Shown here: positions 1-9,891 of the stretch, one piece after another
How the letters are laid out: every line of letters begins with the position of its first letter
How positions within the stretch are numbered: the first letter of the stretch is position 1
Source: Effrenium voratum
Lineage: Eukaryota; Sar; Dinophyceae; Suessiales; Symbiodiniaceae
Length of the DNA: 64,000 nucleotides
Assembly (NCBI GenBank): GCA_963377175.1
Contig: CAUJNA010001446.1
Location: 707,922 to 771,921, forward strand
Direction of reading: 5' to 3'
Translations under genes and position numbers: made by a program
Notes under the pieces: generated by a model
The model's database searches: none
What the model saw: the letters and a program-made list of their open reading frames with translations, nothing else
Told to the model about the DNA's origin: nothing

Positions 1-140
1 CCACATCGCCAAGGGTTTGTGACCTCCACGGATGAAGGTCGCTTTCTTGGGGGTTCCCAGATCTTCGGTTGCAGAAGGATGGTTCACCCGATTGTCGGCT
101 TGCTGCTTGCTTTGAGCTTTGCCTTTGGCTACTTGGCACG

Positions 141-164
141 TCTCTCTCTCTCTCTCTCTCTCTC
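141..164. repeat. (TC)n microsatellite, left flank of the retrotransposon
   Basis: A pure TC dinucleotide run ends six bases before the left LTR. A second CT-rich run begins immediately after the right LTR at 7975, so the element inserted into a pre-existing CT microsatellite. The preceding 140 bases show no gene I can recognise. Confidence 0.9.
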
Positions 165-169
165 ATTCT

Positions 170-346
170 TGTCAAACTACATGCTTCACTTTGCACCCTT
201 GTTGCATGTATGTTCACTACCGCAGGCCTTGAGCTTACTACTCCGCATGAGTCAAAAGGTTGGCAGCTGCAGACTACATTGGTTGACTGTTTGTTTGAAC
301 ACTACAGCACTTGCACTTGTAAGCAAAGTAACCACCGATTTTAACG
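170..346 (+). repeat. 5' long terminal repeat
   Basis: This 177-bp repeat starts TGTCAAAC and ends TTTTAACG. It lacks the usual CA 3' end, but the following TGG begins a primer-binding site, which fixes the boundary. It carries a good 5' splice-site motif, GTAAGC, at 319-324. If transcription starts upstream within the LTR, that site could serve to make a spliced subgenomic RNA. It is identical to the 3' copy. Confidence 0.92.
319..324 (+). promoter_or_regulatory. Possible 5' splice site in the LTR leader
   Basis: The sequence CTT|GTAAGC in the LTR leader matches a canonical donor. Paired with the acceptor at 6508-6513 it would remove Gag-Pol and place the downstream frame next to the leader, as in retroviral env-type mRNAs. 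This is inference from motifs only. The same motif is present in the 3' LTR. Confidence 0.35.
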
Positions 347-360
347 TGGTAGCGGAGCTG
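347..360 (+). other. Primer-binding site, initiator-Met-tRNA type
   Basis: TGGTAGCGGAGCTG follows the LTR without a gap. It begins with TGG, the complement of a tRNA CCA end, and resembles the initiator-methionine-tRNA primer sites used by many copia elements, with small differences. The exact tRNA has not been verified. Confidence 0.65.
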
Positions 361-426
361 AGATCCTAAACATAGGGGAGCTCCAGTAAGCAGTAAGTAC
401 TACAACAACAGAGCAACAGCAGCTAC

Positions 427-3400
427 ATGCCAAACTACTACGACATGTCAGGAGAAGCAGCATCAGCCTCAGCACAACAAACTACAGGAGCAGAGAACGG
501 GCCAACAGCAGACACAGTAGGAGCCACGACTACGGGAGCAGGAACAGAACAAGACAACGACGTTCAGAGACTACATAGATACAAGCTGCCACCACCCTTC
601 TTCACTGGTGACTACTCCCAGTATGAAGAATGGCTGTTCAAGCTACAAGCATACCTCGGCCTCATAGACCGAGACTTCGACCTGGTGCTACAACTAGCAC
701 AAGTGGCTACACGACAGATTGAGGACACAGACATCAGAACACACATACTCGACCCTACACAAGCAAGCAAAGCAGTAGACCTCTCCAGAGACCTACACTA
801 CATCCTCATCAACATCTGTCAGGGAGCAGCAGCTACAGTAGTAAGGCAAAACCGCTACAACGCAAACGGATGTGAAACACTACGACTACTGCACAACAGG
901 TTCAGCCTACCAGTAGGAACAAGGAGCGTTGGTTACCTTACCAAACTACTGGAACCCACATTCAACGAAGCGCAGTTTGAAGAACAATTTCTACAATGGG
1001 AATACGACATCAACCGCTACGAGAAAGACAATGGAACAGCACTACCAGATGGAATCAAAATAGCAATACTACTCAACAAAACCAAAGGAGCACTGCAGCA
1101 ACACCTCCAACTGCGAGCTGGACAGATCACGAACTACATCGAGATCAGAGCACTCATCCTGGACTACTACAAAACGATTTCAGCCTTCACTAGAGTTACT
1201 TCAGCAGTAGGAACAAACTACAATGGAGGAGCTGCACCAATGGATGTTGACAACATCTGGAGGAAAGGAAGAAGCTACAAAGGCAAAGGAAAAGGAAAAG
1301 GCGGCTACAAAGGAAGCAAGAGCAAAGGCAAGTACAGGAGTAAAGGACACTACAAAGGACTCGACAAAGGCAGCAAAGGAAACTACAACAAAGGAGGATA
1401 CAACAAGAGCAAAGGAAAAGGCTACTCAGGATCCAAAGGATATGGATCAAGCAAAGGCTACAAAGGCCAAGGAAACTACAGCAAATCGAAAGGAAAAGGA
1501 AACAACAACTACACAACATGCCATCGATGTGGCAAGCCCGGCCACTGGGCACAAGACTGCAGAGTGCCGGTATGGCACATAGGAGAAGGAGAAGAACTAC
1601 ATCCACTAGAACAAGAACAAGCAGATCACGACAACAATGATGAACTACCTCAGGATGTGAACGACACTTGGGACTGGTACTACGAAGGAGAAGAAGGACA
1701 ACATGAGGTGAACTACATGGAGGAGAACTGGAACGACTACGACTATGACAACAGCTGGGATTGGAATGACAACAGCTATGAGGACACAGCGAACTACATT
1801 GGAGGCATCAACGAGTCACACCTCACCATTGGACACATCAGACAAGCAAACTCACGACTACACAAGCACAAATCCAAATCACTACTTGGCAAGAGAACAA
1901 CACACACAACATCATGGAACGACCACAGCAAGAGCTTTCAACAATTCCTACAAGAAGACACCACAAAGCTACACTTCGACATAGCAGCAGCAAGACAACA
2001 ACAAAGGAACAAGAAGATTGAGGACACTATCACCCACTACATCATGTACTCCAACTTCAAGTCATACCACCACCTGTTGATCGACTCAGGAGCATCTACA
2101 CATGTTTGCCCAAAGGACTACGCACCGGATCTTCCACTACGACCCTGTGGAGAATCAGTTCCACAACTCTACACGGTGACCAACAAGAAGATTCCAGTCT
2201 ACGGCATCAAGTACGTTCCCTACAAGCAGGACAACTTCAGGATCATGATACCCTACTACGTTTGTGATGTGAAGTATCCAATCCTCAGCGCATCGAGACT
2301 ACTTGATAGAGGATATGGACTTGACTTCACTCCACGACACTGCACCATCACACATGGACAACAACAAGCACATCTCATAAGACACTCAGGACTTTTCTAC
2401 CTACGAGCAGAGAAGATCGACATTCCTACAGGATTCGACATCTACCCAATGACTACAGACAATGGAAAATCCATTGCTGTGATTCAACCTACAGAGAGAG
2501 CAGCGCAACAGCAAGAACAAATCGCACCACTCATACACACAGACCAAGGACTACGACAGATCCTTGGTGGAAACACTGACTACTGGAAACTTGATGGTGA
2601 CTACGCCATCAGAGTACACAAACGACCACGCAAAGCACTGTTCACACCACACAACAGTGGCTGCCCAATACCTGAAGAAGAACTAGATGATTGGCGACTA
2701 ACCATCATCAACAGACAAGGGCAAGAGCAAGAACAACTACAAGAGAACCCAACACAACTTTCCAAGCAAGAACTACAACGAAGACTAGAAGGTGACAACT
2801 GGACTGGAGAAACCAGATTCAGAAGAAAGATAACACCTACACGCAGAGCAACATCAAAGACCACACCAACAAGGCAGAGCTCACAACCACAACGGCTAAT
2901 GGACACACCACCAACCAGATCAAAGATCCAACTACGAGCACCACAAAAGATATGGAGACCCAAAGCAGCACCTTCAACAAATCTTGACACCACACAACCA
3001 AAGGAGACAATACACAGACCACTCACAGCACAGGAGGACAACCAAGACTACTGGGAAAGACAAGGTGAACACTGGATACGACACCACACAACGCTTAGAA
3101 CAACTCTCTTCACTCCAACAGATGGACCAGGACATCCACCAATCAACACACTTGAACCTTACAGAACTACAATCACTCACAACAACTTTGGAGAAGTTTC
3201 ACAACGCAAAGATGACTGGACAGTCATGGGCAACGCAGCACTACCATTTCAATGGAAAGGAACAACAAGGTTCACCGTGAAGAAAGACTACGAGTACATC
3301 CAGGAGAACCACGATGAAGAACAACAACACGAGCATCATGAAGCACACAGAGCAAGAGGACTACGACAACCACAGCAGCCCACTCCACAACAAATAGCAG

Positions 3401-6324
3401 AACACAACCTTACACATCTACCATACAGAAACTGGTGTCCAATTTGCGTTCAAGGCAAAGGACGCCAAGACAACTACAAGAAACAACAATCACGACAACC
3501 TGTCATTCAAGTAGACTTTGCCTACATCAAGTCACAACAAGACCCAAAGACCACACCGGTACTGACAGCTGTTACAGCAGTTGATGTTACTACACAACTG
3601 TGTATGGCAGTATTGGTTCCAGACAAAGCATCAATGATGGACTACATGGTCAACAACCTACAAGCATTCATCTTTGAGTGCGGAAGAACACAAGGCATAC
3701 TACAAAGCGACAACGAAGACACACTCAACGCACTTCTAAAAGCTACAGCAGCAAAAGTCGGCACAATGAGTGTACGACATTCACCTTCCTACAGCAGCAA
3801 CAGTCAAGGAAGCGTTGAGCGACTACATAGAACACTTCTCGGACAAATCCGCGTCGTCAAAGCTCAGGTTGAAAGCAACTACAGCATGACGATGTCCACA
3901 AAGCACTGTCTACTACCTTGGATAGTACGACATGCAGCATGGACGGTAAATCGCTACGTCATTCACTCAGACGGCTACACAAGCTTTGAACGCCGCTGGG
4001 GAAGAAACTACGAGCGAGCAATCTGCGAATTTGGCGAGACACTACTCTACCTTCCACCACAACACAAGAAACTTCCGAAAGCAGACCTACGGATGCAGAA
4101 ATGCATCTGGCTCGGAAAAGTTTCCGAAACCGGAGAAAACTACGTCGCAACGGAATCAGGCGTACAAAAGGTACGAACAGTACGAAGACTACAACCGGAC
4201 TTCAAATACGACCTCGCACTGTTGAACAAAGTCTCCGGCACACCATGGGCACCACGACGGAACACCTACAACCCATCGTTCGCAACACTGTTGGATACAC
4301 AACTACAACCGTCAGAAAAAAGAAGGTCCACGCAAGACTTCGGACAACAAACGAATGCGACGGACGACATCGTTGCAGAACCCGCAACAAAACAACAACG
4401 CACTACACGAGCTCCACGACTTCCGTCCACATCGACGTCAAGTTCACGACCGCTACCGGATAGTGCTATGGCTACTTCACCAACTGGACGACAACATCCA
4501 CCACTACCAGCACCACCTCGACAAACACTACGACGTTTAACTCCGGAAGAAGTAATGCAACCAACTAAAGCACAGAAGACCTCAAAGGACACTACAATCA
4601 GATCAACGGAACAAGCAACCAAAGAACCACCACCACTACGACAGAAAATCAACGCAGTGACACTTCCCAACGGAAAATCCATCACTCCCTACACAAACGA
4701 CGACACTTCAGAAGACCAACCCATAATCTTCGACAACGAAGGTTGCGACGAAACACAACTACTGGAAGGAATGAAACACGAGTCAAACCAAATGAAACTA
4801 CACGACGTCTACGACGAAGTAGATGCGTCTACCGTCGACGACAACGTCATCAGAGAAGCGATACCTACAAGATGGGTACACAGAAAGAAAGGACCAGGAG
4901 TACGAAGCCGAATCGTCGCAAAAGGCTACACCGAGAAGATCGAGGACGAAGACTCCGTCTACGCCTCTACACCAATGTTCACGACACTCCGGACACTTCT
5001 CGCACTACAAATGTCACGACCAAACTGGATCGCGCGACTAGGTGACGTCTCTACAGCATTTCTACACGCACCCATCGCAAAAGACCACGACGGTAAACAA
5101 CGTGACGTCTACCTTTGGCCACCTAAAGAACTTTGTCCACAACAGGACAAAATCTGGCGACTAAAGAAAGCCATGTATGGACTACGCAGTTCACCGAAAG
5201 CATGGCAGGACTACCTGGCTGAAGTTCTACAAAAGCTCAGCTTTGTAAGACTAAAGTCAGAACCCAACGTCTACACCAATGCGACTCGCGACTGCTACAT
5301 CATGGTCTACGTGGACGATCTACTAGTACTTGGAGACAAGACCGCAGTCGACTCCACTTTCGAGGCCGTCCAGAAGCAGGTACTACTCAAGCACATCGGC
5401 TACCTCGAACCTGGCAAACCACAACAATTTCTTGGAAGAAACATCGACCACTTCGGCAACTACTGCAATCTTGGACTAAAGGACTCCTACATCGACAACA
5501 TGATCGAGGAGTCTGGAATGAACAACTGCAACTCAGTGAACACTCCAGGAATTGCACACTACAAACCAACAATAGAAGATGAAGCACTACTTGACCACGA
5601 ACAACACAAAAGGTACAGAAGAATTGTTGGCAAACTTCAATGGTTAGCATACACACGACCAGACATTGCATACTCCACAAAAGAACTAGCACGAGACCTC
5701 ACAGCACCTACAGAACTTTCACAAAAGAGAGTCAAACATCTACTACGCTACTTGCACGGCACCAAGCACTACAAATTCACCATAGAACCAACAACAACAC
5801 TCAGAGCAAACACCAACAACATCCTGGATCTCGACGTTCATGTCGATGCCGACTGGGCAGGATGCCCTACTACCAGGAAATCAACTTCAGGTTTCAACAT
5901 CATCTTTCTAGGAACAACAGTTGCATTTGGCAGCAGAACACAAGCTACAATAGCACTTAGCTCAGCAGAGTCTGAACTCTACGCCATTTGCACAGGAGTC
6001 AATGAGGGACTCCACCTCAGAAACTTCCTACTTGAAACCAACATTTGCAGCAAACTAAACCTACGCATCCACACAGACTCCACAACAGGCAAGAGCATTG
6101 CCACACGACAAGGCACTAGCAAACGAGCAAAACACATCGACCTCAAATTCCTCTACACACAAGACCTCATCAAGCACGACATCATCAGAATCCTTAAGAT
6201 CAACACACTCCACAACAAGGCTCATCCAGAGCATTGGAATACGCATCTAGCACTACGAACGACCAGCACAGCAGTTTCACAACAACAACAACAACGACTT
6301 TGGACATTTCATGTATGTAAGTAG
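427..6324 (+). CDS. Copia Gag-Pol polyprotein (1965 aa)
   Basis: A single open frame encodes the structural and replication proteins of the retrotransposon. Visible parts in order are a Gag-like N-terminus (about 50-270), a Lys/Gly-rich basic stretch (about 280-362), a CCHC zinc knuckle CHRCGKPGHWAQDC (365-378), and an aspartic protease core DSGASTH (553-559). The integrase HHCC finger follows with HNLTH (from 993) and CPIC (1004-1007), then the integrase catalytic triad D1030, D1095 and E1131, a DD35E spacing. The reverse transcriptase contains YVDDLL (from 1628). RNase H shows HVDADWAG (about 1805-1812) and a SSAESE motif near 1845. Integrase precedes reverse transcriptase, which defines Ty1/copia rather than Ty3. 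There is no frameshift between Gag and Pol and no internal stop, and all catalytic residues I can check are present. The element is therefore plausibly autonomous. The ATG at 427 is the first in frame after the leader. Confidence 0.96.
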   Translation: MPNYYDMSGEAASASAQQTTGAENGPTADTVGATTTGAGTEQDNDVQRLHRYKLPPPFFTGDYSQYEEWLFKLQAYLGLIDRDFDLVLQLAQVATRQIEDTDIRTHILDPTQASKAVDLSRDLHYILINICQGAAATVVRQNRYNANGCETLRLLHNRFSLPVGTRSVGYLTKLLEPTFNEAQFEEQFLQWEYDINRYEKDNGTALPDGIKIAILLNKTKGALQQHLQLRAGQITNYIEIRALILDYYKTISAFTRVTSAVGTNYNGGAAPMDVDNIWRKGRSYKGKGKGKGGYKGSKSKGKYRSKGHYKGLDKGSKGNYNKGGYNKSKGKGYSGSKGYGSSKGYKGQGNYSKSKGKGNNNYTTCHRCGKPGHWAQDCRVPVWHIGEGEELHPLEQEQADHDNNDELPQDVNDTWDWYYEGEEGQHEVNYMEENWNDYDYDNSWDWNDNSYEDTANYIGGINESHLTIGHIRQANSRLHKHKSKSLLGKRTTHTTSWNDHSKSFQQFLQEDTTKLHFDIAAARQQQRNKKIEDTITHYIMYSNFKSYHHLLIDSGASTHVCPKDYAPDLPLRPCGESVPQLYTVTNKKIPVYGIKYVPYKQDNFRIMIPYYVCDVKYPILSASRLLDRGYGLDFTPRHCTITHGQQQAHLIRHSGLFYLRAEKIDIPTGFDIYPMTTDNGKSIAVIQPTERAAQQQEQIAPLIHTDQGLRQILGGNTDYWKLDGDYAIRVHKRPRKALFTPHNSGCPIPEEELDDWRLTIINRQGQEQEQLQENPTQLSKQELQRRLEGDNWTGETRFRRKITPTRRATSKTTPTRQSSQPQRLMDTPPTRSKIQLRAPQKIWRPKAAPSTNLDTTQPKETIHRPLTAQEDNQDYWERQGEHWIRHHTTLRTTLFTPTDGPGHPPINTLEPYRTTITHNNFGEVSQRKDDWTVMGNAALPFQWKGTTRFTVKKDYEYIQENHDEEQQHEHHEAHRARGLRQPQQPTPQQIAEHNLTHLPYRNWCPICVQGKGRQDNYKKQQSRQPVIQVDFAYIKSQQDPKTTPVLTAVTAVDVTTQLCMAVLVPDKASMMDYMVNNLQAFIFECGRTQGILQSDNEDTLNALLKATAAKVGTMSVRHSPSYSSNSQGSVERLHRTLLGQIRVVKAQVESNYSMTMSTKHCLLPWIVRHAAWTVNRYVIHSDGYTSFERRWGRNYERAICEFGETLLYLPPQHKKLPKADLRMQKCIWLGKVSETGENYVATESGVQKVRTVRRLQPDFKYDLALLNKVSGTPWAPRRNTYNPSFATLLDTQLQPSEKRRSTQDFGQQTNATDDIVAEPATKQQRTTRAPRLPSTSTSSSRPLPDSAMATSPTGRQHPPLPAPPRQTLRRLTPEEVMQPTKAQKTSKDTTIRSTEQATKEPPPLRQKINAVTLPNGKSITPYTNDDTSEDQPIIFDNEGCDETQLLEGMKHESNQMKLHDVYDEVDASTVDDNVIREAIPTRWVHRKKGPGVRSRIVAKGYTEKIEDEDSVYASTPMFTTLRTLLALQMSRPNWIARLGDVSTAFLHAPIAKDHDGKQRDVYLWPPKELCPQQDKIWRLKKAMYGLRSSPKAWQDYLAEVLQKLSFVRLKSEPNVYTNATRDCYIMVYVDDLLVLGDKTAVDSTFEAVQKQVLLKHIGYLEPGKPQQFLGRNIDHFGNYCNLGLKDSYIDNMIEESGMNNCNSVNTPGIAHYKPTIEDEALLDHEQHKRYRRIVGKLQWLAYTRPDIAYSTKELARDLTAPTELSQKRVKHLLRYLHGTKHYKFTIEPTTTLRANTNNILDLDVHVDADWAGCPTTRKSTSGFNIIFLGTTVAFGSRTQATIALSSAESELYAICTGVNEGLHLRNFLLETNICSKLNLRIHTDSTTGKSIATRQGTSKRAKHIDLKFLYTQDLIKHDIIRILKINTLHNKAHPEHWNTHLALRTTSTAVSQQQQQRLWTFHVCK

Positions 6325-6507
6325 CTACATGTAACACGACACTTTTGGTATGTAAGTAACAGTAACTACATGTACTTTCACTTGCACTTTTGGCGGCTTG
6401 AGTCAACACTACAGTTGTTTGTTTTACATGTCTGCATTCGCCGACTGCCTGGTAGCAACTACTTAGGCTCATTTGTTTTGCCCCGTTTCACTACATTTTG
6501 CATTCCA

Positions 6508-6513
6508 CTGCAG
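6508..6513 (+). promoter_or_regulatory. Probable 3' splice or trans-splice acceptor before ORF2
   Basis: A pyrimidine-rich stretch (about 6465-6507) leads into CTGCAG, followed after two bases by an ATG in an excellent context (CCATGG). This arrangement would let the downstream frame be expressed from a spliced RNA, or by addition of the dinoflagellate spliced leader. Motif-based inference. Confidence 0.45.
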
Positions 6514-6515
6514 CC

Positions 6516-7580
6516 ATGGCCGCTCCATCTACTGCAGATGCTACGATGGGAGATGCGCCTACACCCGACAGGGCGTCTACACCAGAGGTGGCGGTCACTA
6601 CAGACTCCAGTGACCATGGAACTCCACCACCTCAAACCTACAACGACTTCAACTACCACTTCAACCATTCTACACCTGGCAACACCGTCTACTACAACCC
6701 GACCACAGTGATGGACCAACTACACATCACTGAGCACCAGACAACCACTGCACCACCACTGGCCAACAACATTCCCTACACGCAATTTTTCACTGCATTT
6801 ACACTTGAAGAGTATCAACTACTCTCACAACAACAAGCTACTCCACTGGCACAACTGGACTACACACGACCCATTCACTGCATCCCTGGAGATCTTCGGA
6901 TGCCACACTACAATTCCACACTGCTCAGCATTTCACTACCTGAAGCAGCCAACGTCCACTACTACCACACGACTTCACTCCACACTACAACTGGCGACAA
7001 CAACAACTACGTCATCATCCAACTCCAGATTGAACAACCACTACTCCTGAGGTACCTCACTTCAGGACAATTTCTACACTTCACAAGGGACTACATCTCC
7101 TACATGATGTCGGTACAACACAACTACTACCTCCCGACTACAACACTGCCACAGACCATCTTCAAGGTGAACTACAACATGGCCACCTTCACTGACAACT
7201 ACAGCCTCAGGAACAACTACGTTTGGAATTTCCACATGCCACTACTACTACCTGAACTACTCCACTACCTCTACAACAGAGACCAACTCCACGACTACCA
7301 ACACAAAGCAATCACTACAATCCTCTGCAAAAGCATCCAATACTACGGATTCACACTACTCACAATGACCAACCTCACACAACACCACAAAGCACTACTA
7401 CACCGCTTTCTACGGGACTACGAACAACACATGTCGTGTCCCGAGATTGACGATGAGCGACTACGGGGAGCTCCAAACTACATGACAAACTTTTTCACCA
7501 CCAACTACTACGCGACCTTGGACAGTCGACTACAGAAGGTCCAAGACTACCGCACCCAGAACTGGGTACTACACTTTTGA
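6516..7580 (+). CDS. Retrotransposon ORF2, unknown function (354 aa)
   Basis: An intact frame lies between pol and the 3' LTR. I start it at the ATG at 6516 because of its CCATGG context; the six codons upstream begin with TTG. The protein is rich in Thr, Tyr, His, Asn and Gln, with a Pro/Thr-rich acidic N-terminus (about 1-60) and then a denser, more ordered-looking region (about 90-345). I see no signal peptide, no clear membrane helix, no zinc finger and no catalytic motif. It shares the element's A/C-rich base composition, so it belongs to the element rather than the host. Extra genes in this position are known in some LTR elements (env-like genes, and the additional ORFs of sireviruses), but I recognise no homology. 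Confidence 0.75.
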   Translation: MAAPSTADATMGDAPTPDRASTPEVAVTTDSSDHGTPPPQTYNDFNYHFNHSTPGNTVYYNPTTVMDQLHITEHQTTTAPPLANNIPYTQFFTAFTLEEYQLLSQQQATPLAQLDYTRPIHCIPGDLRMPHYNSTLLSISLPEAANVHYYHTTSLHTTTGDNNNYVIIQLQIEQPLLLRYLTSGQFLHFTRDYISYMMSVQHNYYLPTTTLPQTIFKVNYNMATFTDNYSLRNNYVWNFHMPLLLPELLHYLYNRDQLHDYQHKAITTILCKSIQYYGFTLLTMTNLTQHHKALLHRFLRDYEQHMSCPEIDDERLRGAPNYMTNFFTTNYYATLDSRLQKVQDYRTQNWVLHF

Positions 7581-7781
7581 GCTCCTGCTCTACTACAACG
7601 AGTGCCTGCCTTCACTACTTCCGTCCAGCGCCCTACATCGAGCTGGAACCTGAACAGCGTGAACTACTGAGCGCAGGTCACTACTTTTGCCAATACAGTA
7701 GAATTGATGAACAACAATGGTTTTCATCACTACTGTCAATCCATGTTTTGCACTTCAGTTGAAAAGGTACTACAAAGACCT

Positions 7782-7797
7782 TTTAACTGAGGGGCCG
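7782..7797 (+). other. Polypurine tract region
   Basis: A short purine-rich stretch, AACTGAGGGGCCG, sits directly before the 3' LTR where the plus-strand primer is expected. It is short and ends in CCG, so the exact primer is uncertain. Confidence 0.5.
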
Positions 7798-7974
7798 TGT
7801 CAAACTACATGCTTCACTTTGCACCCTTGTTGCATGTATGTTCACTACCGCAGGCCTTGAGCTTACTACTCCGCATGAGTCAAAAGGTTGGCAGCTGCAG
7901 ACTACATTGGTTGACTGTTTGTTTGAACACTACAGCACTTGCACTTGTAAGCAAAGTAACCACCGATTTTAACG
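7798..7974 (+). repeat. 3' long terminal repeat
   Basis: This 177-bp repeat is identical by eye to 170-346 and ends in the same TTTTAACG. It is followed directly by CT-rich simple sequence. Confidence 0.92.
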
Positions 7975-7975
7975 T

Positions 7976-8009
<34 letters not shown>

Positions 8010-8020
8010 TTCTCTCTCTG
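7975..8020. repeat. CT-rich microsatellite, right flank of the retrotransposon
   Basis: An imperfect CT/TTTCTC run continues the microsatellite seen at 141-164. The two runs together are the interrupted insertion site. Confidence 0.85.
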
Positions 8021-9860
8021 TGCCTCGTGGACCAGCAACAAAGGTTACGGCTGATTGCGTGCAGCCACGGTCGGCCGTTGGAATCCGACAGGTTCAGTTG
8101 CAGCCTAGGTGCAGCATATGACTGCGACGACGGCGGCACCTTTCTGTACATACTTAATTGGCAGGCTTATAGTAGGAATGCAGCGGCTACCGCCCAAGCC
8201 TTTAGTCGGCCAGCAGCTTGGGAGGTCATGCCGCTTGCATGTGTAATGCTACGCATCGCCAAGAGTGCAGGGCACAAGTGCGGCGGCAGAAAAGCAGCTT
8301 GCGGAAGCAGCACAGCATCGGCGTGGCCCTCTTGAAGTTAACTGTCCCAAGTGAACGCATTTGTCAGGTCAGTTGAATGGTTTGTTTGCCCATGTCCTCC
8401 GGCTACGTGTCTACAGTCCTACTTTACAGGATGAGGAACTGGCCCCTTTTTGTTTGGCGTTTTCTCGAAGAATGGACAACACAAATGCTCTTCTGGCCAG
8501 TGGAGGACAAACGTGCAATGCTGGAAACGTTAGGCATGCTGCAGGATCAGAACGTAGCGTGTGGCAGGGGGCATATCTGTCAATGCGGATATATTGTTTC
8601 GGTCGCGCCGGTTTGAACAGAAGTGTACGCCAAACATGAAATTCCGCAAGGCAAGTCTTGGTTGGAGAATTCCCTGAGGGCCTGGAGAGACCCGCGATTC
8701 ATCGAGTTCTCCCTGTTGAGTTTCCATCAGCTTAACGCAGATGCTTCTCAACAGGACTGGGCCCAATATGGCCCAATGCAGTGGGCTTCTTTGCCGTAAT
8801 CGCCGGGGCTTCCGCTCTCGTTGCATTTCCAGGTTGCACATGGGCGATGGCTCAACGGTGCGACCGCACTCAGGGATGCGGGCTGGTTGGGGGCTGGACG
8901 AGATCTCAGCCCAGTGTGGGATCTAGTGCCTCCGGCCTTGGCTGAAGTCTTCAGGTTCCTGAAAATTGACACAAATGGTGTTAAATGCCATCGGACTCCG
9001 GTATACCAGCCCGGCATAAAACGCGTGGCGGTACAAGCAACTGCACAGTGCACATCGCTCTTGCCTTCTCGCTGGCATGCGCTGCCTTTGTGACAAGATG
9101 TTCCTGCTCCTCCCACCTAGCAGACGTGACGTTTTCAAGCTCGCCGAGAACCAGCCAAAAAGGCACCAACTTGATACTTCAATGGAACAGTGTGCTGTTT
9201 GACTTGGTGAAGGGCTTGCATTGGATTCAGTCCCAGCTTGTGCGTAAATCAGTGTTTACTGGCTTGAAACATGTGAGTTCTGATGAAATCCCAATACCGT
9301 GCTTGCCAAAGGAAGCGTCATGCCTAGGGCATCGAGCCAATGCCCAGGGCTGATTCAACCCACTTCCCCATGGCATCTTGTCAGCTGCAGCCGTCAGCAC
9401 GTATCAGATGGCCGATCAGCCAAAGTGGCAACGATTTGGCAAGCAAGGGCATTGGCAAGCGAGCGATTTGTGAGTCATTGGGATATCATGTTGTGGCAAA
9501 TGGCCAAACCTGCCTGCAGATGGGTGCAAGGGATAAGCTGATCGACCCCCCACTGAGCGTCAGATGTAATTTTGATCCTGCAGCAAACAGCTGGGAGTAT
9601 TCAAAATTGTTTCATAGGGAGCTAAGGAGCTACCACGAGTCCTGTAAGCACATGGTAGTTTAGCACTTGTTCGTAATATAGATTCATATTGATGCGAATC
9701 ACGCAGCAAGACATTCAAAACACACACACTCCAACTTTGCTTGGTGTGCTTCATTTGTTTGAACGACAATTCAACTTATTGGAAATCTTATTTTTGGCGC
9801 CTTGCATCAAACGTTCATATTTTAGGTACTCAACTTACTTGGCCTCATTGTCTGGTCTGA
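8021..9860. other. Intergenic stretch, no gene recognised
   Basis: I find no coherent exon, RNA gene or known element between the retrotransposon flank and the first plus-strand gene. Open frames here are short and lack splice or domain support. Confidence 0.5.
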
Positions 9861-9870
9861 TTACCTTAGG
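9861..9870 (+). promoter_or_regulatory. Probable spliced-leader acceptor for the two-KH gene
   Basis: A T/C-rich tract runs into TTACCTTAG, leaving a 22-nt 5' untranslated stretch before the ATG at 9892. Dinoflagellate mRNAs generally receive a trans-spliced leader at such an AG. The acceptor role is inferred from position. Confidence 0.45.
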
Positions 9871-9891
9871 GCGCCCATCGGCCCCTTTGCC

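Larger units (their letters stand above)
170..7974 (+). mobile_element. Complete Ty1/copia-type LTR retrotransposon
   Basis: The element is 7.8 kb long and bounded by two 177-bp direct repeats (170-346 and 7798-7974) that I read as identical base for base. Inside are a primer-binding site directly after the left LTR, a long Gag-Pol frame with the copia domain order (protease, integrase, reverse transcriptase, RNase H), a second frame, and a short purine-rich tract before the right LTR. The flanks read attct (165-169) and tttct (7975-7979), a probable 5-bp target duplication with one change in a slippage-prone CT tract. The identical LTRs and unbroken frames imply recent insertion. The internal plus strand is strongly A/C-rich, unlike the surrounding DNA. 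The element lies upstream of the first plus-strand gene, and no host exon is visibly interrupted. Confidence 0.95.

Noticed and set aside
1196..5692. Minus-strand frames opposite Gag-Pol
   Set aside because: They are shadows of a strongly biased A/C-rich plus-strand gene with full domain content.
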